Origin: Lachnospiraceae oral taxon 107 str. F0167
GTDB lineage: Bacteria; Bacillota; Clostridia; Lachnospirales; Lachnospiraceae
Assembly (NCBI GenBank): GCA_000209465.1
Contig: GL890586.1
Coordinates: 116,778-180,777, forward strand
Direction: 5' to 3'
Length of the DNA stretch: 64,000 nt
Positions 17,610-27,921 of the stretch are shown one piece after another. The notes under the pieces are model-generated. The model was not told the DNA's origin. It did no database searches and saw only the letters and a list, made by a program, of their open reading frames with translations. The translations under genes and the position numbers were made by a program. The number at the start of each line of letters is the position of its first letter. Within the stretch, counting starts at the first letter, position 1.

Positions 17610-19015
17610 TGAAGGAAAAGACATATGTAGAAGACATTAACAGGAGTATGTATGACTTTAGAAATGAAGACAAGGACAGCTTCAAGATAGCTGCAGGTCT
17701 TACACCTGAGTTAGTGTCTCAAATTTCTAAGGAAAAAAACGATCCTGCCTGGATGCAGAATTTCAGATTGCAGGCATTACAGATATATAATCAGATGGAA
17801 GTTCCGCCATGGGGTCCTTCTATAGACGGTCTTGATATTGACAATATTGTTACTTATGTAAGACCTAATACACATATGAAGACAAAGTGGTCAGAGGTTC
17901 CTGAGGATATCAAGGATACCTTTGAAAAACTCGGTATACCACAGGCTGAAAGAAAATCTTTGGCAGGTGTAGGTGCACAGTATGATTCGGAACTTGTATA
18001 CCACAATGTAAGAGATGAAGTTTCACAGATGGGAGTTGTATATACAGACCTTGAAAGTGCAATGCATAGTGAATATGCAGATATGATTCAGAAGCATTTT
18101 ATGAAGCTGGTAAAGCCGAATGACCATAAGTTTGCTGCATTACATGGTGCGGTGTGGTCAGGAGGATCATTTGTATATGTACCAAAGGGTGTACATCTGG
18201 ATATTCCCTTGCAATCATATTTCAGACTTAATGCAAAAGGTGCGGGACAGTTTGAGCATACACTTATTATAGTGGATGAGGGTGCGGACCTTCACTTTAT
18301 AGAAGGATGTTCGGCGCCTAAGTACAATGTGGCAAATCTTCATGCAGGATGTGTGGAGCTCTTTGTCGGAAAGAATGCAAGACTAAGATATTCAACTATT
18401 GAGAACTGGTCCAAAAATATGTACAACCTCAATACAAAGAGAGCTGTTGTGGAAGAGGGCGGAAGAATCGAGTGGGTTTCAGGATCATTCGGTTCACATG
18501 TATCATATCTTTATCCTATGAGTATTTTAAAGGGTAAGGGCTCAAGAATGGAGTTCACAGGAATTACATTTGCAGGTGCAGGACAAAATCTTGATACAGG
18601 TGCAAAGGTAGTACATTCAGCACCTGATACATCTTCATTTATAAATACTAAGTCGATTTCAAAAGGTGGAGGTACATCCACCTTTAGAAGTGCCGTAGTG
18701 GTATCTGAAAAGGCAAAACATTCAAAGGCAGCCGTATCTTGTGAGTCTTTGATGCTGGATGATATATCACGTTCGGATACAGTACCGGCTATGGATATCA
18801 GATGTGCCGATGCCGATATAGGGCATGAGGCAAGAATCGGAAGAATCAGTGATGATGCCGTATTCTATCTGATGAACAGAGGTATAAGTGAAGAGGATGC
18901 AAAGGCAATGATTGTAAGCGGATTTGCCGATAATGTATCTAAGGAGTTGCCGCTTGAATATGCGGTAGAGATGAACAATCTTATTCAATTAGAAATGAAA
19001 GGAAGTATTGGTTAA
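17609..19015 (+). CDS. sufB: Fe-S scaffold protein SufB
   Basis: Scaffold subunit where the cluster is built. The 468-residue beta-helix protein shows the conserved SGGSFVYVPKGVHLDIPLQ region, the EGCSAPKY motif and RIGRISDDAVFYLMNRGIS at the C-terminal core. Adjoining genes overlap by single bases on both sides, so SufC, SufB and SufD are probably co-translated. Confidence 0.97.
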   Translation: MKEKTYVEDINRSMYDFRNEDKDSFKIAAGLTPELVSQISKEKNDPAWMQNFRLQALQIYNQMEVPPWGPSIDGLDIDNIVTYVRPNTHMKTKWSEVPEDIKDTFEKLGIPQAERKSLAGVGAQYDSELVYHNVRDEVSQMGVVYTDLESAMHSEYADMIQKHFMKLVKPNDHKFAALHGAVWSGGSFVYVPKGVHLDIPLQSYFRLNAKGAGQFEHTLIIVDEGADLHFIEGCSAPKYNVANLHAGCVELFVGKNARLRYSTIENWSKNMYNLNTKRAVVEEGGRIEWVSGSFGSHVSYLYPMSILKGKGSRMEFTGITFAGAGQNLDTGAKVVHSAPDTSSFINTKSISKGGGTSTFRSAVVVSEKAKHSKAAVSCESLMLDDISRSDTVPAMDIRCADADIGHEARIGRISDDAVFYLMNRGISEEDAKAMIVSGFADNVSKELPLEYAVEMNNLIQLEMKGSIG

Positions 19016-20070
19016 TGAGAGATATTACTTTAAACAAAATACCGGTTCTTACCTGGAGATGGCTAAAGATGAATGAGGGTGCTGTTTCTATACCGAGCGA
19101 AACAGGCAGTGCAAATATAAAAGTTTTAAATGAAAATGCAAATAATGAGCTTTCAAAAGAGAACATTGAAAAGTTAAAGGCTCTTTCTACAGGAATGGGT
19201 GCAAATATGACAGAGCTTTGTGACTCTGAAAGTGAAGAGATTATTATAAATACCCTTGCAGGTGAAAGCTCAAAAAACCATATAAATATATGCAGAGATA
19301 AGGAAGGTCTTGCAAAGGTGAGAGTATATATCTATGCACAGGAAGGCAGTGAGGTCAATGTGTGGATGGATTACTCTTCAAATGAGGAAAATGTAGGTGC
19401 TCTGGCAGTACAGACCTTTGTATATGCGGAGAAAAATGCAAAAGTGAAACTTTATCAGGTAGGTTTACAGGCGGATAATGATATTTCACTCAATGATATA
19501 GGTGCAAATGTCGATAAGGATGCTTCATTTGAGTTGACACAGCTCTTACTTGGCGGAGAGAAGATATTTGCGGGCGCAAGAGCAAGCCTTGTAGGAAAAA
19601 GAAGCGAGTTTATATCTGAGCTTGGTTACTATGGTAAGTCTGAGGATCAGATAGATTTAAACTATGTGGCGGATCATATAGGAAAATCAAGTAATTGCAA
19701 GATGATTGCATCAGGAGTATTGAATGATAATTCAAAGAAGCTTCTAAGAGGCACTATTGACTTTAAGCGAGGTGCAAAGGATGCTACAGGAGAAGAATCA
19801 GAGGATGTACTTTTACTTGGTGAACATATACATAATCAGAGCATACCGGTAATACTTTGTGCCGAAGAAGATGTAGTTGGAACACATGGTGCATCTATAG
19901 GAAATCTTGATAAGGAAATGCTTTTCTATCTTACATCCAGAGGTATGGACAAAGAAAGCGTTACAAAGATGGTAGCCAGAGCAAGAATAGATGCTGTCAG
20001 TAAAAAACTTGAAAACGAAGCACTTGAGGAGAAGATTAATCTTTATTTTGGAGGCAGTGAAGATGAGTAA
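19015..20070 (+). CDS. sufD: Fe-S assembly protein SufD
   Basis: A SufB paralogue that completes the SufBC2D complex. The 351 residues have a diverged N-terminus and the conserved C-terminal core with LLLGEHIHNQSIPVILC, EEDVVGTHGASIG and FYLTSRGM. It overlaps sufB by one base and sufS by 8 bases. Confidence 0.94.
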   Translation: MRDITLNKIPVLTWRWLKMNEGAVSIPSETGSANIKVLNENANNELSKENIEKLKALSTGMGANMTELCDSESEEIIINTLAGESSKNHINICRDKEGLAKVRVYIYAQEGSEVNVWMDYSSNEENVGALAVQTFVYAEKNAKVKLYQVGLQADNDISLNDIGANVDKDASFELTQLLLGGEKIFAGARASLVGKRSEFISELGYYGKSEDQIDLNYVADHIGKSSNCKMIASGVLNDNSKKLLRGTIDFKRGAKDATGEESEDVLLLGEHIHNQSIPVILCAEEDVVGTHGASIGNLDKEMLFYLTSRGMDKESVTKMVARARIDAVSKKLENEALEEKINLYFGGSEDE

Positions 20071-21280
20071 GAGCATATACAGAGATGATTTTCCGCTTTT
20101 GGCATCAGATAATGTTATATATATGGATAATGCGGCCACCTCACAAAGACCTCAGACGGTACTTGATGCAATAAATGATTTTTATAAGCATCACAATGCC
20201 AATCCTCTAAGAGGCGTATATAAGCTTAGTGTGGAAGCCACGCAGGATTATGAGAATACCAGAAAAAAAGTTGCAGATTTTATCAATGCATCAGGAAGTG
20301 AAGAGATAATCTTTACCAGAAATGCCTCGGAGAGTTTAAACCTTGTGGCATACAGCTATGGTCTGAATAATATAAAGGCAGGTGATGAGATAGTGGTAAG
20401 TGTACTTGAGCATCACTCAAATATGCTTCCATGGCAGATGGTGGCAAGAGCTACAGGAGCAAAACTTGTATTCCTTGACTGTGAGGAAGACGGCGAAATT
20501 ACAAAGGCTGAGATAGATTCTAAAATCAATGAAAACACAAAACTGGTAGCCTGCACACAGATTTCAAATGTACTTGGCATACCCACACCTATAGAGTATA
20601 TAATAAAAAAAGCTCACAGTGTAGGGGCAGTAGTAGTTATTGACGGCGCACAGAGCATACCTCATAAGAAAATAGATGTAAGAGAACTGGATGCGGACTT
20701 CTTTGCATTTTCAGGGCATAAGCTTTGCGGACCTATGGGTATCGGTGTACTCTATGGAAAGAAGGCTTTGCTAGATGCTATGCCGCCATTTCTTAGTGGT
20801 GGCGAGATGATAGAATATGTTACAAAGGAAAAAGCAACATATGCGCCATTACCCCATAAATTTGAGGCGGGCACCGTAAATGCGGAAGGTGCGGTAGGCC
20901 TGGCAGCAGCTATTGACTATATCGAAAGTATAGGATATGAGAAGATAGAGAGTATTGAAAGAGAGCTTAGCGAGTATGCTATGGAGGTACTTTCAAAGAA
21001 TAAGTATATAAGAATACTGGGTTCAAAGGATCCGAAAAAGCATAACGGTATAATCAATTTTATACTGGAGGGTGTGCATCCGCATGATGTATCAACGATA
21101 CTTGATTCAAAGGGTATTGCGGTAAGAGCCGGACATCACTGTGCGCAGCCGCTTTTACAACATTTAAAATTAAATTCAACTACAAGGGCAAGTCTTTCTT
21201 TTTATAATACCAAAGAAGAGATAGATGCACTGGCAGCTGCTCTTTTAGATATAAGAAAGGAAATGGGATACGATGAGTAA
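20063..21280 (+). CDS. sufS: Cysteine desulfurase SufS
   Basis: Group II cysteine desulfurase supplying sulfur through SufU. It has YMDNAATSQRP at the N-terminus, the PLP lysine in FSGHKLCGPMG and the catalytic cysteine in RAGHHCAQPL. The start is ATG 20063 (SD GGAGG about 8 bases upstream), inside the sufD tail; the longer ORF from 19991 would add residues that do not belong to the family. About 405 residues. Confidence 0.97.
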   Translation: MSKSIYRDDFPLLASDNVIYMDNAATSQRPQTVLDAINDFYKHHNANPLRGVYKLSVEATQDYENTRKKVADFINASGSEEIIFTRNASESLNLVAYSYGLNNIKAGDEIVVSVLEHHSNMLPWQMVARATGAKLVFLDCEEDGEITKAEIDSKINENTKLVACTQISNVLGIPTPIEYIIKKAHSVGAVVVIDGAQSIPHKKIDVRELDADFFAFSGHKLCGPMGIGVLYGKKALLDAMPPFLSGGEMIEYVTKEKATYAPLPHKFEAGTVNAEGAVGLAAAIDYIESIGYEKIESIERELSEYAMEVLSKNKYIRILGSKDPKKHNGIINFILEGVHPHDVSTILDSKGIAVRAGHHCAQPLLQHLKLNSTTRASLSFYNTKEEIDALAAALLDIRKEMGYDE

Positions 21281-21695
21281 CAGAGCCTTTTATAATGAAA
21301 TTCTGACAGAGCATAATTTAAGACCATATCATAAACATGACCTTGAAGATGCCAATCTTATACTTGACGGTATAAATCCAAGCTGTGGAGATCATATCAC
21401 TTTAAAGCTGAAAGTGAGTGATGAAGGTATTATAGAGGATGGTGCTTTTGTAGGTGACGGTTGTGCTATATCACAGGCATCAGCAGATATAATGCTTGAT
21501 ATGGTAATAGGACTTGAAAAGGATGAGGCTATCAGACTTTCAGATATGTTTTTTCGTATGATAAAGGGAGAGGCGAGTGAGGAAGAGATAGAAGAACTTG
21601 ATGAGGCCGGAGCCCTCAGAGATATCTCCCATATGCCTGCACGAGTAAAATGTGCGGTACTTGGCTGGCATACAATGGGAGAGTTATTAAAATAA
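21273..21695 (+). CDS. sufU: Zinc-dependent sulfur transfer protein SufU
   Basis: Accepts persulfide sulfur from SufS by zinc-ligand swapping. The three conserved cysteines sit in NPSCGDH, GDGCAISQAS and VKCAVLGWHT, with an Asp in GDH-type context, defining SufU rather than the scaffold IscU (an insertion between the second and third Cys is present). It overlaps sufS by 8 bases and ends the operon. Confidence 0.95.
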   Translation: MSNRAFYNEILTEHNLRPYHKHDLEDANLILDGINPSCGDHITLKLKVSDEGIIEDGAFVGDGCAISQASADIMLDMVIGLEKDEAIRLSDMFFRMIKGEASEEEIEELDEAGALRDISHMPARVKCAVLGWHTMGELLK

Positions 21696-21705
21696 TAAAT
21701 AAATG

Positions 21706-21735
21706 AAAAACAGGGATGAAAAGTCCCTGTTTTTT
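21706..21735 (+). terminator. Terminator of the suf operon
   Basis: AAAAACAGGGA pairs with TCCCTGTTTTT (21706-21715 with 21724-21733) and runs into T residues. Confidence 0.9.
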
Positions 21736-22037
21736 GTGTGTAAAAAGATACAGGTAAAGGGGAAATCTATAGTTATAAAAAGAGTAAAATAAAATTATAA
21801 TAAGTATTTTATGAAAAAAGAAATATTATACTATAGATGTATTGAAATCAAAGATATTTTTTTACTATAATAGGTAATAAAAAATCTCTCTTACCTTGAA
21901 AATGAGCAGTATTTGTGGCATACTTGTTGTCAGTGTCTTAATGTAAAAGACGGATACAGGTTTTATATATTTTGACATAGTTTACTTGTTACATGCCTCG
22001 GGTTGAGGTTTTAAATTTATATAGAAGAGGAGTGCTC
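21736..22037. other. Gene-free stretch before the lipoprotein gene
   Basis: AT-rich DNA with no convincing ORF. A TTGACA (21972-21977) lacks a good -10 at the right spacing. A short CCTC/GAGG hairpin with TTTT (21996-22012) lies in the leader. I recognise no riboswitch. Confidence 0.4.
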
Positions 22038-22595
22038 ATGAAAAAGGGATATCTGATAGCTATTGTGATGCTATTGCTTTTGTCCGGTTGTAGTGGAAAA
22101 GCATATTCGTATAATCCTGATCATAGTTCTATATTTTTAGCTAAGGACGGCACTATAAAGTCGGCTTTGGTAGAAGAGATAGACATAAAGGCAAAGAGTG
22201 AGGAACTTGAGAGTTTCGCAAATACCGAGGTTGAAGACTTCAATATGCTTAATGCCCAAAATCAGGTAAAACTGGAAAATGCCGGAATAAAAAAGAATAT
22301 AGCAAAGCTGATATTTTCATATAGTTCATTCGAGTGTATGGAAGAGTTTGCAAAATTCACACAGGATAACAGTTTCGATTTAAAATCCGTAGAAGTATAT
22401 AAGCTTAGTGATATTGATATATCAAGAATGGATTCTATAGAAATACCTGATGGAATAAAGGGTGATTATATTGCTATAATAGATGGCAAGGCTGATGTAT
22501 ATACAGAGGGAAAAATCACTTTTGTATCAAACAATATAGAATTTAATGATAATACTGCCAAGGTAGATGGCTTTAATTATATTATATTTAAGTAA
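22038..22595 (+). CDS. Putative lipoprotein, function unknown
   Basis: A 185-residue protein with a lipoprotein signal: basic start KKGY, hydrophobic core and lipobox LLSGC at about residues 13-17. The mature part is mixed charged with no domain I recognise. ATG 22038 is chosen because the SD GAGGAG sits 6 bases upstream and the signal peptide starts there; the upstream in-frame ATG at 21993 would spoil the signal. It lies 12 bases before glyS and may be co-transcribed with it. Confidence 0.72.
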   Translation: MKKGYLIAIVMLLLLSGCSGKAYSYNPDHSSIFLAKDGTIKSALVEEIDIKAKSEELESFANTEVEDFNMLNAQNQVKLENAGIKKNIAKLIFSYSSFECMEEFAKFTQDNSFDLKSVEVYKLSDIDISRMDSIEIPDGIKGDYIAIIDGKADVYTEGKITFVSNNIEFNDNTAKVDGFNYIIFK

Positions 22596-22607
22596 AAGGA
22601 GAAATTC

Positions 22608-23996
22608 ATGGAATATAGTATGGAGAAAATCATAGCACTCGCAAAATCAAGAGGTTTTGTATATCCGGGCTCCGAGATATATGGAGGTCTTGCAAATACA
22701 TGGGACTATGGTAACTTAGGTGTTGAATTAAAGAATAATGTTAAAGCGGCTTGGTGGCAGAAGTTTATTAAGGAATCACCATATAATGTAGGTGTGGATT
22801 GTGCTATACTGATGAATCCGCAGACTTGGATTGCTTCAGGGCATTTGGGAAGCTTTTCAGATCCTTTAATGGATTGTAAGGAATGTCATGAAAGATTCAG
22901 AGCGGATAAGATAATAGAAGATTATATGCATGAAAACGGCATTGTAACAGAAGGCAGTGTGGATGCATGGTCAAATGAAGAGATGAAAAAATATATTGAA
23001 GAACACAATATAGAATGTCCGACATGCGGTAAGCACAATTTTACAGATATCCGTCAGTTCAATCTTATGTTTAAGACTTTCCAGGGTGTAACAGAGGATG
23101 CTAAAAATGTGGTTTATTTAAGACCTGAGACGGCACAGGGTATATTTGTAAACTTTAAAAATGTACAAAGAACTTCAAGAAAGAAAGTACCGTTTGGTAT
23201 AGGTCAGGTAGGTAAATCATTTAGAAATGAGATTACTCCCGGTAACTTTACTTTCAGAACCAGAGAATTTGAGCAGATGGAGCTTGAGTTTTTCTGCAAG
23301 CCGGGTACAGACCTTGAGTGGTTTGACTATTGGAGAAGCTATTGTATAAATTGGCTTACATCTTTGGGTATCAGAGAAGATCAAATGAGACTTAGAGATC
23401 ATGATAAGGAAGAACTCAGTTTTTATTCAAATGCTACAACAGATATAGAGTTCTTATTCCCGTTCGGATGGGGAGAGCTTTGGGGAATTGCAGACAGAAC
23501 AGATTATGACTTAAATCGTCATCAGGAGGTTTCAGGACAGGATCTTACATATTTTGATGATGAAACAAGTGAGAGATATATACCATATGTTATAGAGCCT
23601 TCACTTGGTGCGGACAGAGTTACACTTGCATTCCTATGTGCTGCATATGATGAGGAGATCTTAGAGGGCGGAGAGTCAAGAACCGTTCTTCGTTTCCATC
23701 CGGCACTTGCACCTGTAAAAATCGGTATCTTGCCTCTTTCAAAGAAGCTTAATGAGGGTGCATTAAAGATATCTGAAGAATTATCAAAGTACTATAATGT
23801 AGAGTTTGATGACAGAGGAAATATCGGAAAGAGATATCGTAGACAGGATGAAATAGGTACACCATTCTGCATTACCTATGATTTTGATTCGGAGAATGAC
23901 AATGCAGTAACTGTAAGAGACAGGGACAGTATGGAGCAGGTAAGAATACCTATAGCGGAGCTTAAAAATTACTTTGAGGACAAATTCAGATTTTAA
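22608..23996 (+). CDS. glyS: Glycine--tRNA ligase (dimeric, eukaryote-type)
   Basis: Class II aminoacyl-tRNA synthetase of the single-chain alpha2 type rather than the glyQ/glyS tetramer. It has the [11 protein letters not shown] opening and a zinc pair MDCKECH / CPTCGKH. Motif 2 falls in [11 protein letters not shown] and motif 3 in [13 protein letters not shown]-terminal anticodon-binding domain includes [11 protein letters not shown]. 462 residues, normal length. The leader shows no T-box. Confidence 0.97.
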   Translation: MEYSMEKIIALAKSRGFVYPGSEIYGGLANTWDYGNLGVELKNNVKAAWWQKFIKESPYNVGVDCAILMNPQTWIASGHLGSFSDPLMDCKECHERFRADKIIEDYMHENGIVTEGSVDAWSNEEMKKYIEEHNIECPTCGKHNFTDIRQFNLMFKTFQGVTEDAKNVVYLRPETAQGIFVNFKNVQRTSRKKVPFGIGQVGKSFRNEITPGNFTFRTREFEQMELEFFCKPGTDLEWFDYWRSYCINWLTSLGIREDQMRLRDHDKEELSFYSNATTDIEFLFPFGWGELWGIADRTDYDLNRHQEVSGQDLTYFDDETSERYIPYVIEPSLGADRVTLAFLCAAYDEEILEGGESRTVLRFHPALAPVKIGILPLSKKLNEGALKISEELSKYYNVEFDDRGNIGKRYRRQDEIGTPFCITYDFDSENDNAVTVRDRDSMEQVRIPIAELKNYFEDKFRF

Positions 23997-24092
23997 TTTA
24001 TAAAACTTAACTTATTTTGAGTAGAGCTTTAACTTCATATTTGTGGAGGGAAGCTCTAATCAACTTTAAACCGGTAGCGAAAGGAAGATATT

Positions 24093-26507
24093 ATGGCACA
24101 GTATAATCATAGTGCAATAGAGAAGAAATGGAAGAAAAATTGGGAAGCAAATCCAATTAATGTAGATGATGGAAAAAAGCCAAAGTACTATTGCTTGGAT
24201 ATGTTTCCATATCCTTCAGGTTCCGGACTTCATGTGGGACATTGGAGAGGATATGTAATATCTGATGTATGGAGCAGATATCAAGTGCTAAAAGGTAATT
24301 ATGTGATCCACCCTATGGGATGGGATGCATTCGGTCTTCCGGCAGAAAATTATGCAATAAAGATGGGTGTTCATCCTGCAAAGTCCACAGCGGAAAATGT
24401 GGCAAATATAAAAAGACAGATAAATGAGATTGCCGCAATATATGATTGGGACAGAGAGGTAAATACCACTGATCCCGCATTCTATAAATGGACACAGTGG
24501 ATATTTGTGCAGATGTTTAAAAAAGGTCTTGCCTATGAGAAGGAGTTCCCGATTAACTGGTGTCCTTCATGTAAGACAGGTCTTGCAAATGAAGAGGTAG
24601 TAGACGGCAAATGTGAGAGATGTGGCACAGCTGTTACAAAGAAGAATCTTCGTCAATGGATGTTAAAGATAACTGCTTATGCGGACAGGCTTCTTAATGA
24701 TCTTAATAAGCTCGATTGGCCGGAGAAAGTTAAAAAGATGCAATCCGACTGGATAGGCAAGAGCTATGGTGCAGAGGTAAACTTTAAGGTAGACGGACAG
24801 GATAAAAATATTGTGGTTTATACTACAAGACCTGACACACTATATGGTGCGACATTTATGGTACTCTCACCTGAACATGAATTAGCAAAGTCTCTTGCTA
24901 CTGATGACCGAAGAGAATCTGTGGAGAAGTATATCTTTGACAGTTCTATGAAATCAAATGTAGACAGAATGCAGTCAAAGGAGAAGACAGGTGTATTTAC
25001 AGGCTCCTATGCAATCAATCCTTTAAACGGTGCAAAGACTCCTATCTGGCTTTCCGACTATGTTTTGGCTGACTACGGTACAGGTGCTATTATGTGTGTG
25101 CCTGCACATGATGACAGAGATTTTGAGTTTGCAAAGAAATTTGATCTTCCTATAGTTCAAGTTATTGCAAAAGACGGTAAAGAAATCGAAAATATGACTG
25201 AAGCCTATACCGATGCTGTAGGCACTATGATAAATTCAGGTGATTGGAACGGTATGGAGAGTGCCAAGTTAAAGCTTGAAACACCACAGATGATAGAAGA
25301 GAAAGGTTATGGCAAGAAGACCACCAATTATAAGCTTCGTGACTGGGTGTTCTCAAGACAGCGTTACTGGGGTGAGCCTATTCCGATAATACATTGTCCG
25401 CATTGTGGAAATGTGCCTGTACCGGAGGAGGAGCTTCCGTTAAGACTTCCCGAGGTGGAGAGCTATCAGCCTACAGGAACAGGTGAGTCACCGCTTGCGG
25501 CTATTGACGAGTGGGTAAATACGACATGTCCTGTATGTGGCGGACCTGCAAAGCGTGAGACAAACACTATGCCTCAGTGGGCAGGTTCAAGCTGGTATTT
25601 CTTAAGATATGTGGATCCTCACAATGATAAGGAACTTGTAAGCAAGGAGATGGCAGATAAATACCTCCCTGTAGATATGTATATCGGCGGTGTTGAGCAT
25701 GCCGTACTTCATCTTCTTTATTCAAGATTCTACACCAAGTTCTTAAATGATATAGGTGTGGTTGAATTTGACGAGCCATTTACCAAGCTTTTTAATCAGG
25801 GAATGATAAACGGCAGTGACGGACAGAAGATGAGTAAGAGCAAGGGAAATGTAGTCTCCCCGGATGATTTGGTGCGTGACTACGGATGTGATGCTCTTAG
25901 ACTGTATGAGCTTTTTGTAGGACCGCCTGAGCTTGATGCCGACTGGGATGACAGAGGTATCGAGGGTGTTGCCAGATTCTTAAATAAATTCTATAAGCTT
26001 GTAATGGATAATAAGGATAAGAATGTAGAGGCTGACAGAGAACTTTTAAGAGTTCGTGCAAATCTTATCTCGGATATTGAGCAAAGATTTAATGCATTCA
26101 GCTTAAACACTGTTATAGCAGGCTTTATGGAGTACAATAATAAGCTTATCGAGCTTGGTAAGAAAACCGGTGTGGATAAAGAAACATTAAAAGCATTCAC
26201 TATTCTGCTTGCTCCATTTGCACCGCATATCGGAGAGGAACTTTGGGAAGAGCTTGGAGGACAAGGATCGGTATTCCATGCAGAGTGGCCTACATTTGAT
26301 GAGAGTCATAAGGAAGTGGATACCATAGAGGTTCCTGTGCAGATAAACGGTAAGACAAAGCTGGTTATTGAGCTTGATGTCAATGTAAGCAAGGAAGATG
26401 CTATAGAGGCAGGCAAGAGGGCACTTGCCGAAGCTGGAAAGCTTGAAGGAACAATAAGAAAAGAAATCTATGTTCCGAAGAAGATTATAAATATAGTGGT
26501 TGGATAA
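24093..26507 (+). CDS. leuS: Leucine--tRNA ligase
   Basis: Class I synthetase of 804 residues. The HIGH box appears as HVGH (about 47-50), the CP1 editing domain includes TTRPDTLYGATF, and a zinc-type CPSC/CERC pair is in the zinc-1 region. KMSKSKGN is near residue 580, and a C-terminal domain ends in KIINIVVG. The SD is AAAGGAAG before ATG 24093. A separate gene with a terminator right after the stop. Confidence 0.98.
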   Translation: MAQYNHSAIEKKWKKNWEANPINVDDGKKPKYYCLDMFPYPSGSGLHVGHWRGYVISDVWSRYQVLKGNYVIHPMGWDAFGLPAENYAIKMGVHPAKSTAENVANIKRQINEIAAIYDWDREVNTTDPAFYKWTQWIFVQMFKKGLAYEKEFPINWCPSCKTGLANEEVVDGKCERCGTAVTKKNLRQWMLKITAYADRLLNDLNKLDWPEKVKKMQSDWIGKSYGAEVNFKVDGQDKNIVVYTTRPDTLYGATFMVLSPEHELAKSLATDDRRESVEKYIFDSSMKSNVDRMQSKEKTGVFTGSYAINPLNGAKTPIWLSDYVLADYGTGAIMCVPAHDDRDFEFAKKFDLPIVQVIAKDGKEIENMTEAYTDAVGTMINSGDWNGMESAKLKLETPQMIEEKGYGKKTTNYKLRDWVFSRQRYWGEPIPIIHCPHCGNVPVPEEELPLRLPEVESYQPTGTGESPLAAIDEWVNTTCPVCGGPAKRETNTMPQWAGSSWYFLRYVDPHNDKELVSKEMADKYLPVDMYIGGVEHAVLHLLYSRFYTKFLNDIGVVEFDEPFTKLFNQGMINGSDGQKMSKSKGNVVSPDDLVRDYGCDALRLYELFVGPPELDADWDDRGIEGVARFLNKFYKLVMDNKDKNVEADRELLRVRANLISDIEQRFNAFSLNTVIAGFMEYNNKLIELGKKTGVDKETLKAFTILLAPFAPHIGEELWEELGGQGSVFHAEWPTFDESHKEVDTIEVPVQINGKTKLVIELDVNVSKEDAIEAGKRALAEAGKLEGTIRKEIYVPKKIINIVVG

Positions 26508-26513
26508 AAATAA

Positions 26514-26547
26514 AAGAAGCCGTCGGGGAAATGACGGCTTCTTTTTG
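26514..26547 (+). terminator. Terminator of leuS
   Basis: A perfect 10-bp stem AGAAGCCGTC/GACGGCTTCT (26515-26524 with 26533-26542) followed by TTTT. Confidence 0.93.
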
Positions 26548-26565
26548 TATTGTAAAAATCATTTC

Positions 26566-26594
26566 TTGACAGTATAGTTAGGCAGTGCTAACAT
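26566..26594 (+). promoter_or_regulatory. ECF transporter promoter with overlapping dyad operator
   Basis: TTGACA (26566-26571), exactly 17 bases, TAACAT (26589-26594). A dyad GTTAG-N6-CTAAC (26577-26592) fills the spacer and overlaps the -10, a classic repressor position. The TTAGG...GCTAA shape loosely resembles DtxR/MntR-family sites, which would suggest metal or metallophore control; that link is inference. Confidence 0.6.
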
Positions 26595-26636
26595 TAATTT
26601 ATAAAATATATCTTTTAGAAGAAGGGGGAGAAATAA

Positions 26637-27236
26637 ATGAAATTAAAAGATATTGTTGTAGTAAGTTTGCTTGGAGTGGTGGGTTTTGTTGTCAGCTTGT
26701 TATCAGGAATGATAACACAGGTCTTTGGTACTTATGGAATTTTTGTACATGTTTCAATAGGAAGTTTACTATGTGCTCCGGTTTATTTTGTTATGTGTCA
26801 TAAAATTGCTAAAAGAGGTACAATATTCATTTATTATCTGTTATCAGGTATTATTTATGCTGTTATGGGATTTATTCCTATGCTTCCGATTATGCTTGTA
26901 GCCGGTATTTTGGGAGAGGCATGTATAGGGGGTAAAGATAATTATATAAATAATGGCAGAATCGCTATATCATATGTAGTTTCACAGGTGATTTATGCAC
27001 TGCACGGTTTCTTTTTTATACTTTTCTTAGGTGTGGAAGGACTGGTAAAAACTTTCCCGAATCTATTTACTGTTGAAAAGGCTCAAATGGTTAAAGGGAT
27101 TTTCTTTAATCCTAAAAATATGGTAATCATATTGCTTATAGAGCTTATAGCTTCAATTTTAGGTACATTGCTTGGCAAATATATCTATAATAAATTTTTT
27201 AATAAGAGTATTACAAGAGCGGGAATACTATCTTGA
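26637..27236 (+). CDS. ECF transporter substrate-binding S component (MptD / Trep_Strep family)
   Basis: A 199-residue protein with about five to six membrane helices. It resembles the Trep_Strep (MptD-like) family of integral S components: KDIVVVSLLGVVGF start, FVHVSIGSLLCAPVYF and a C-terminal LLGKYIYNKFF helix. It would capture the substrate for the T and ATPase subunits that follow. The substrate is not known for the family. The SD GGGGGAG precedes ATG 26637. No riboswitch is seen; control is more likely by the operator over its promoter. Confidence 0.8.
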   Translation: MKLKDIVVVSLLGVVGFVVSLLSGMITQVFGTYGIFVHVSIGSLLCAPVYFVMCHKIAKRGTIFIYYLLSGIIYAVMGFIPMLPIMLVAGILGEACIGGKDNYINNGRIAISYVVSQVIYALHGFFFILFLGVEGLVKTFPNLFTVEKAQMVKGIFFNPKNMVIILLIELIASILGTLLGKYIYNKFFNKSITRAGILS

Positions 27237-27240
27237 TATT

Positions 27241-27921
27241 ATGAAGACGGAAATACAAATAAAACCGATATCTGTGGGTATCCTTATGATAATCTATACA
27301 AGCATTGTGTTTTTTTGTACAATGCCTGTTTATTGGCTAATGCTGATTTTCAGTTTCTTTTTGGCAGCTGTTGTAAAAAGAAGAAAATCAATTCAGCTGT
27401 TTGCCTTTTATATTATTTTATTCGGTTTAATAAATATAGTTCCAAGCAAATATTTTTTGTATGGATGGCTTGGAGCAATCTATACAATGGTACTGATTGT
27501 CCTTAAGCTGTTTCCTTTATGGACGCTCTCAGGCATAATGTCTGATTTTAGTACATCCACAATGATATACTCTTTAAGGAATATACATTTACCGAATTCT
27601 TTATGTATCGGAGTGGCTATCTTTTTTCGCTTTATTCCGGAATATCGAGAATATTTATCAGAAATAAGGGAGGGATTAAAAGCCAGGAATATTGAAATAA
27701 CTGTTTTCAGACCGATTCATAGTTTGGAAGTCTATCTTGTTCCTATGATTTACAAAGCCTTTGAAACAGGTGAAACTTTATCATGTGCTTTAATTACAAA
27801 GGGAATTGAATATGATTGTAAAAAGACTTCTTATCAGGATCTCTCTTTCACATGGAGAGATTATGCTGTTATTTTAGTCGGACTTATATTACTTGGTATT
27901 ACGATATGTCAAAAATTATAA
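27241..27921 (+). CDS. ECF transporter transmembrane T component
   Basis: EcfT/CbiQ-family membrane subunit of 226 residues. Membrane helices cluster in the first 120 residues, and the coupling helix segment EIREGLKARNIE matches the conserved ARG/ARxIE motif that binds the ATPases. ATG 27241 lies 5 bases after the S-component stop; the longer ORF from 27172 runs inside the S gene. It overlaps the ATPase gene by 16 bases. Confidence 0.82.
   Translation: MKTEIQIKPISVGILMIIYTSIVFFCTMPVYWLMLIFSFFLAAVVKRRKSIQLFAFYIILFGLINIVPSKYFLYGWLGAIYTMVLIVLKLFPLWTLSGIMSDFSTSTMIYSLRNIHLPNSLCIGVAIFFRFIPEYREYLSEIREGLKARNIEITVFRPIHSLEVYLVPMIYKAFETGETLSCALITKGIEYDCKKTSYQDLSFTWRDYAVILVGLILLGITICQKL

Noticed and set aside
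23997..24092. T-box leader before leuS (and likewise before glyS)
   Set aside because: The leader is under 100 bases, and no T-box sequence or antiterminator-terminator pair is visible.
26585..26803. 72-codon ORF in another frame at the start of the ECF S gene
   Set aside because: It overlaps the promoter and the S-component gene in a different frame and has no SD.
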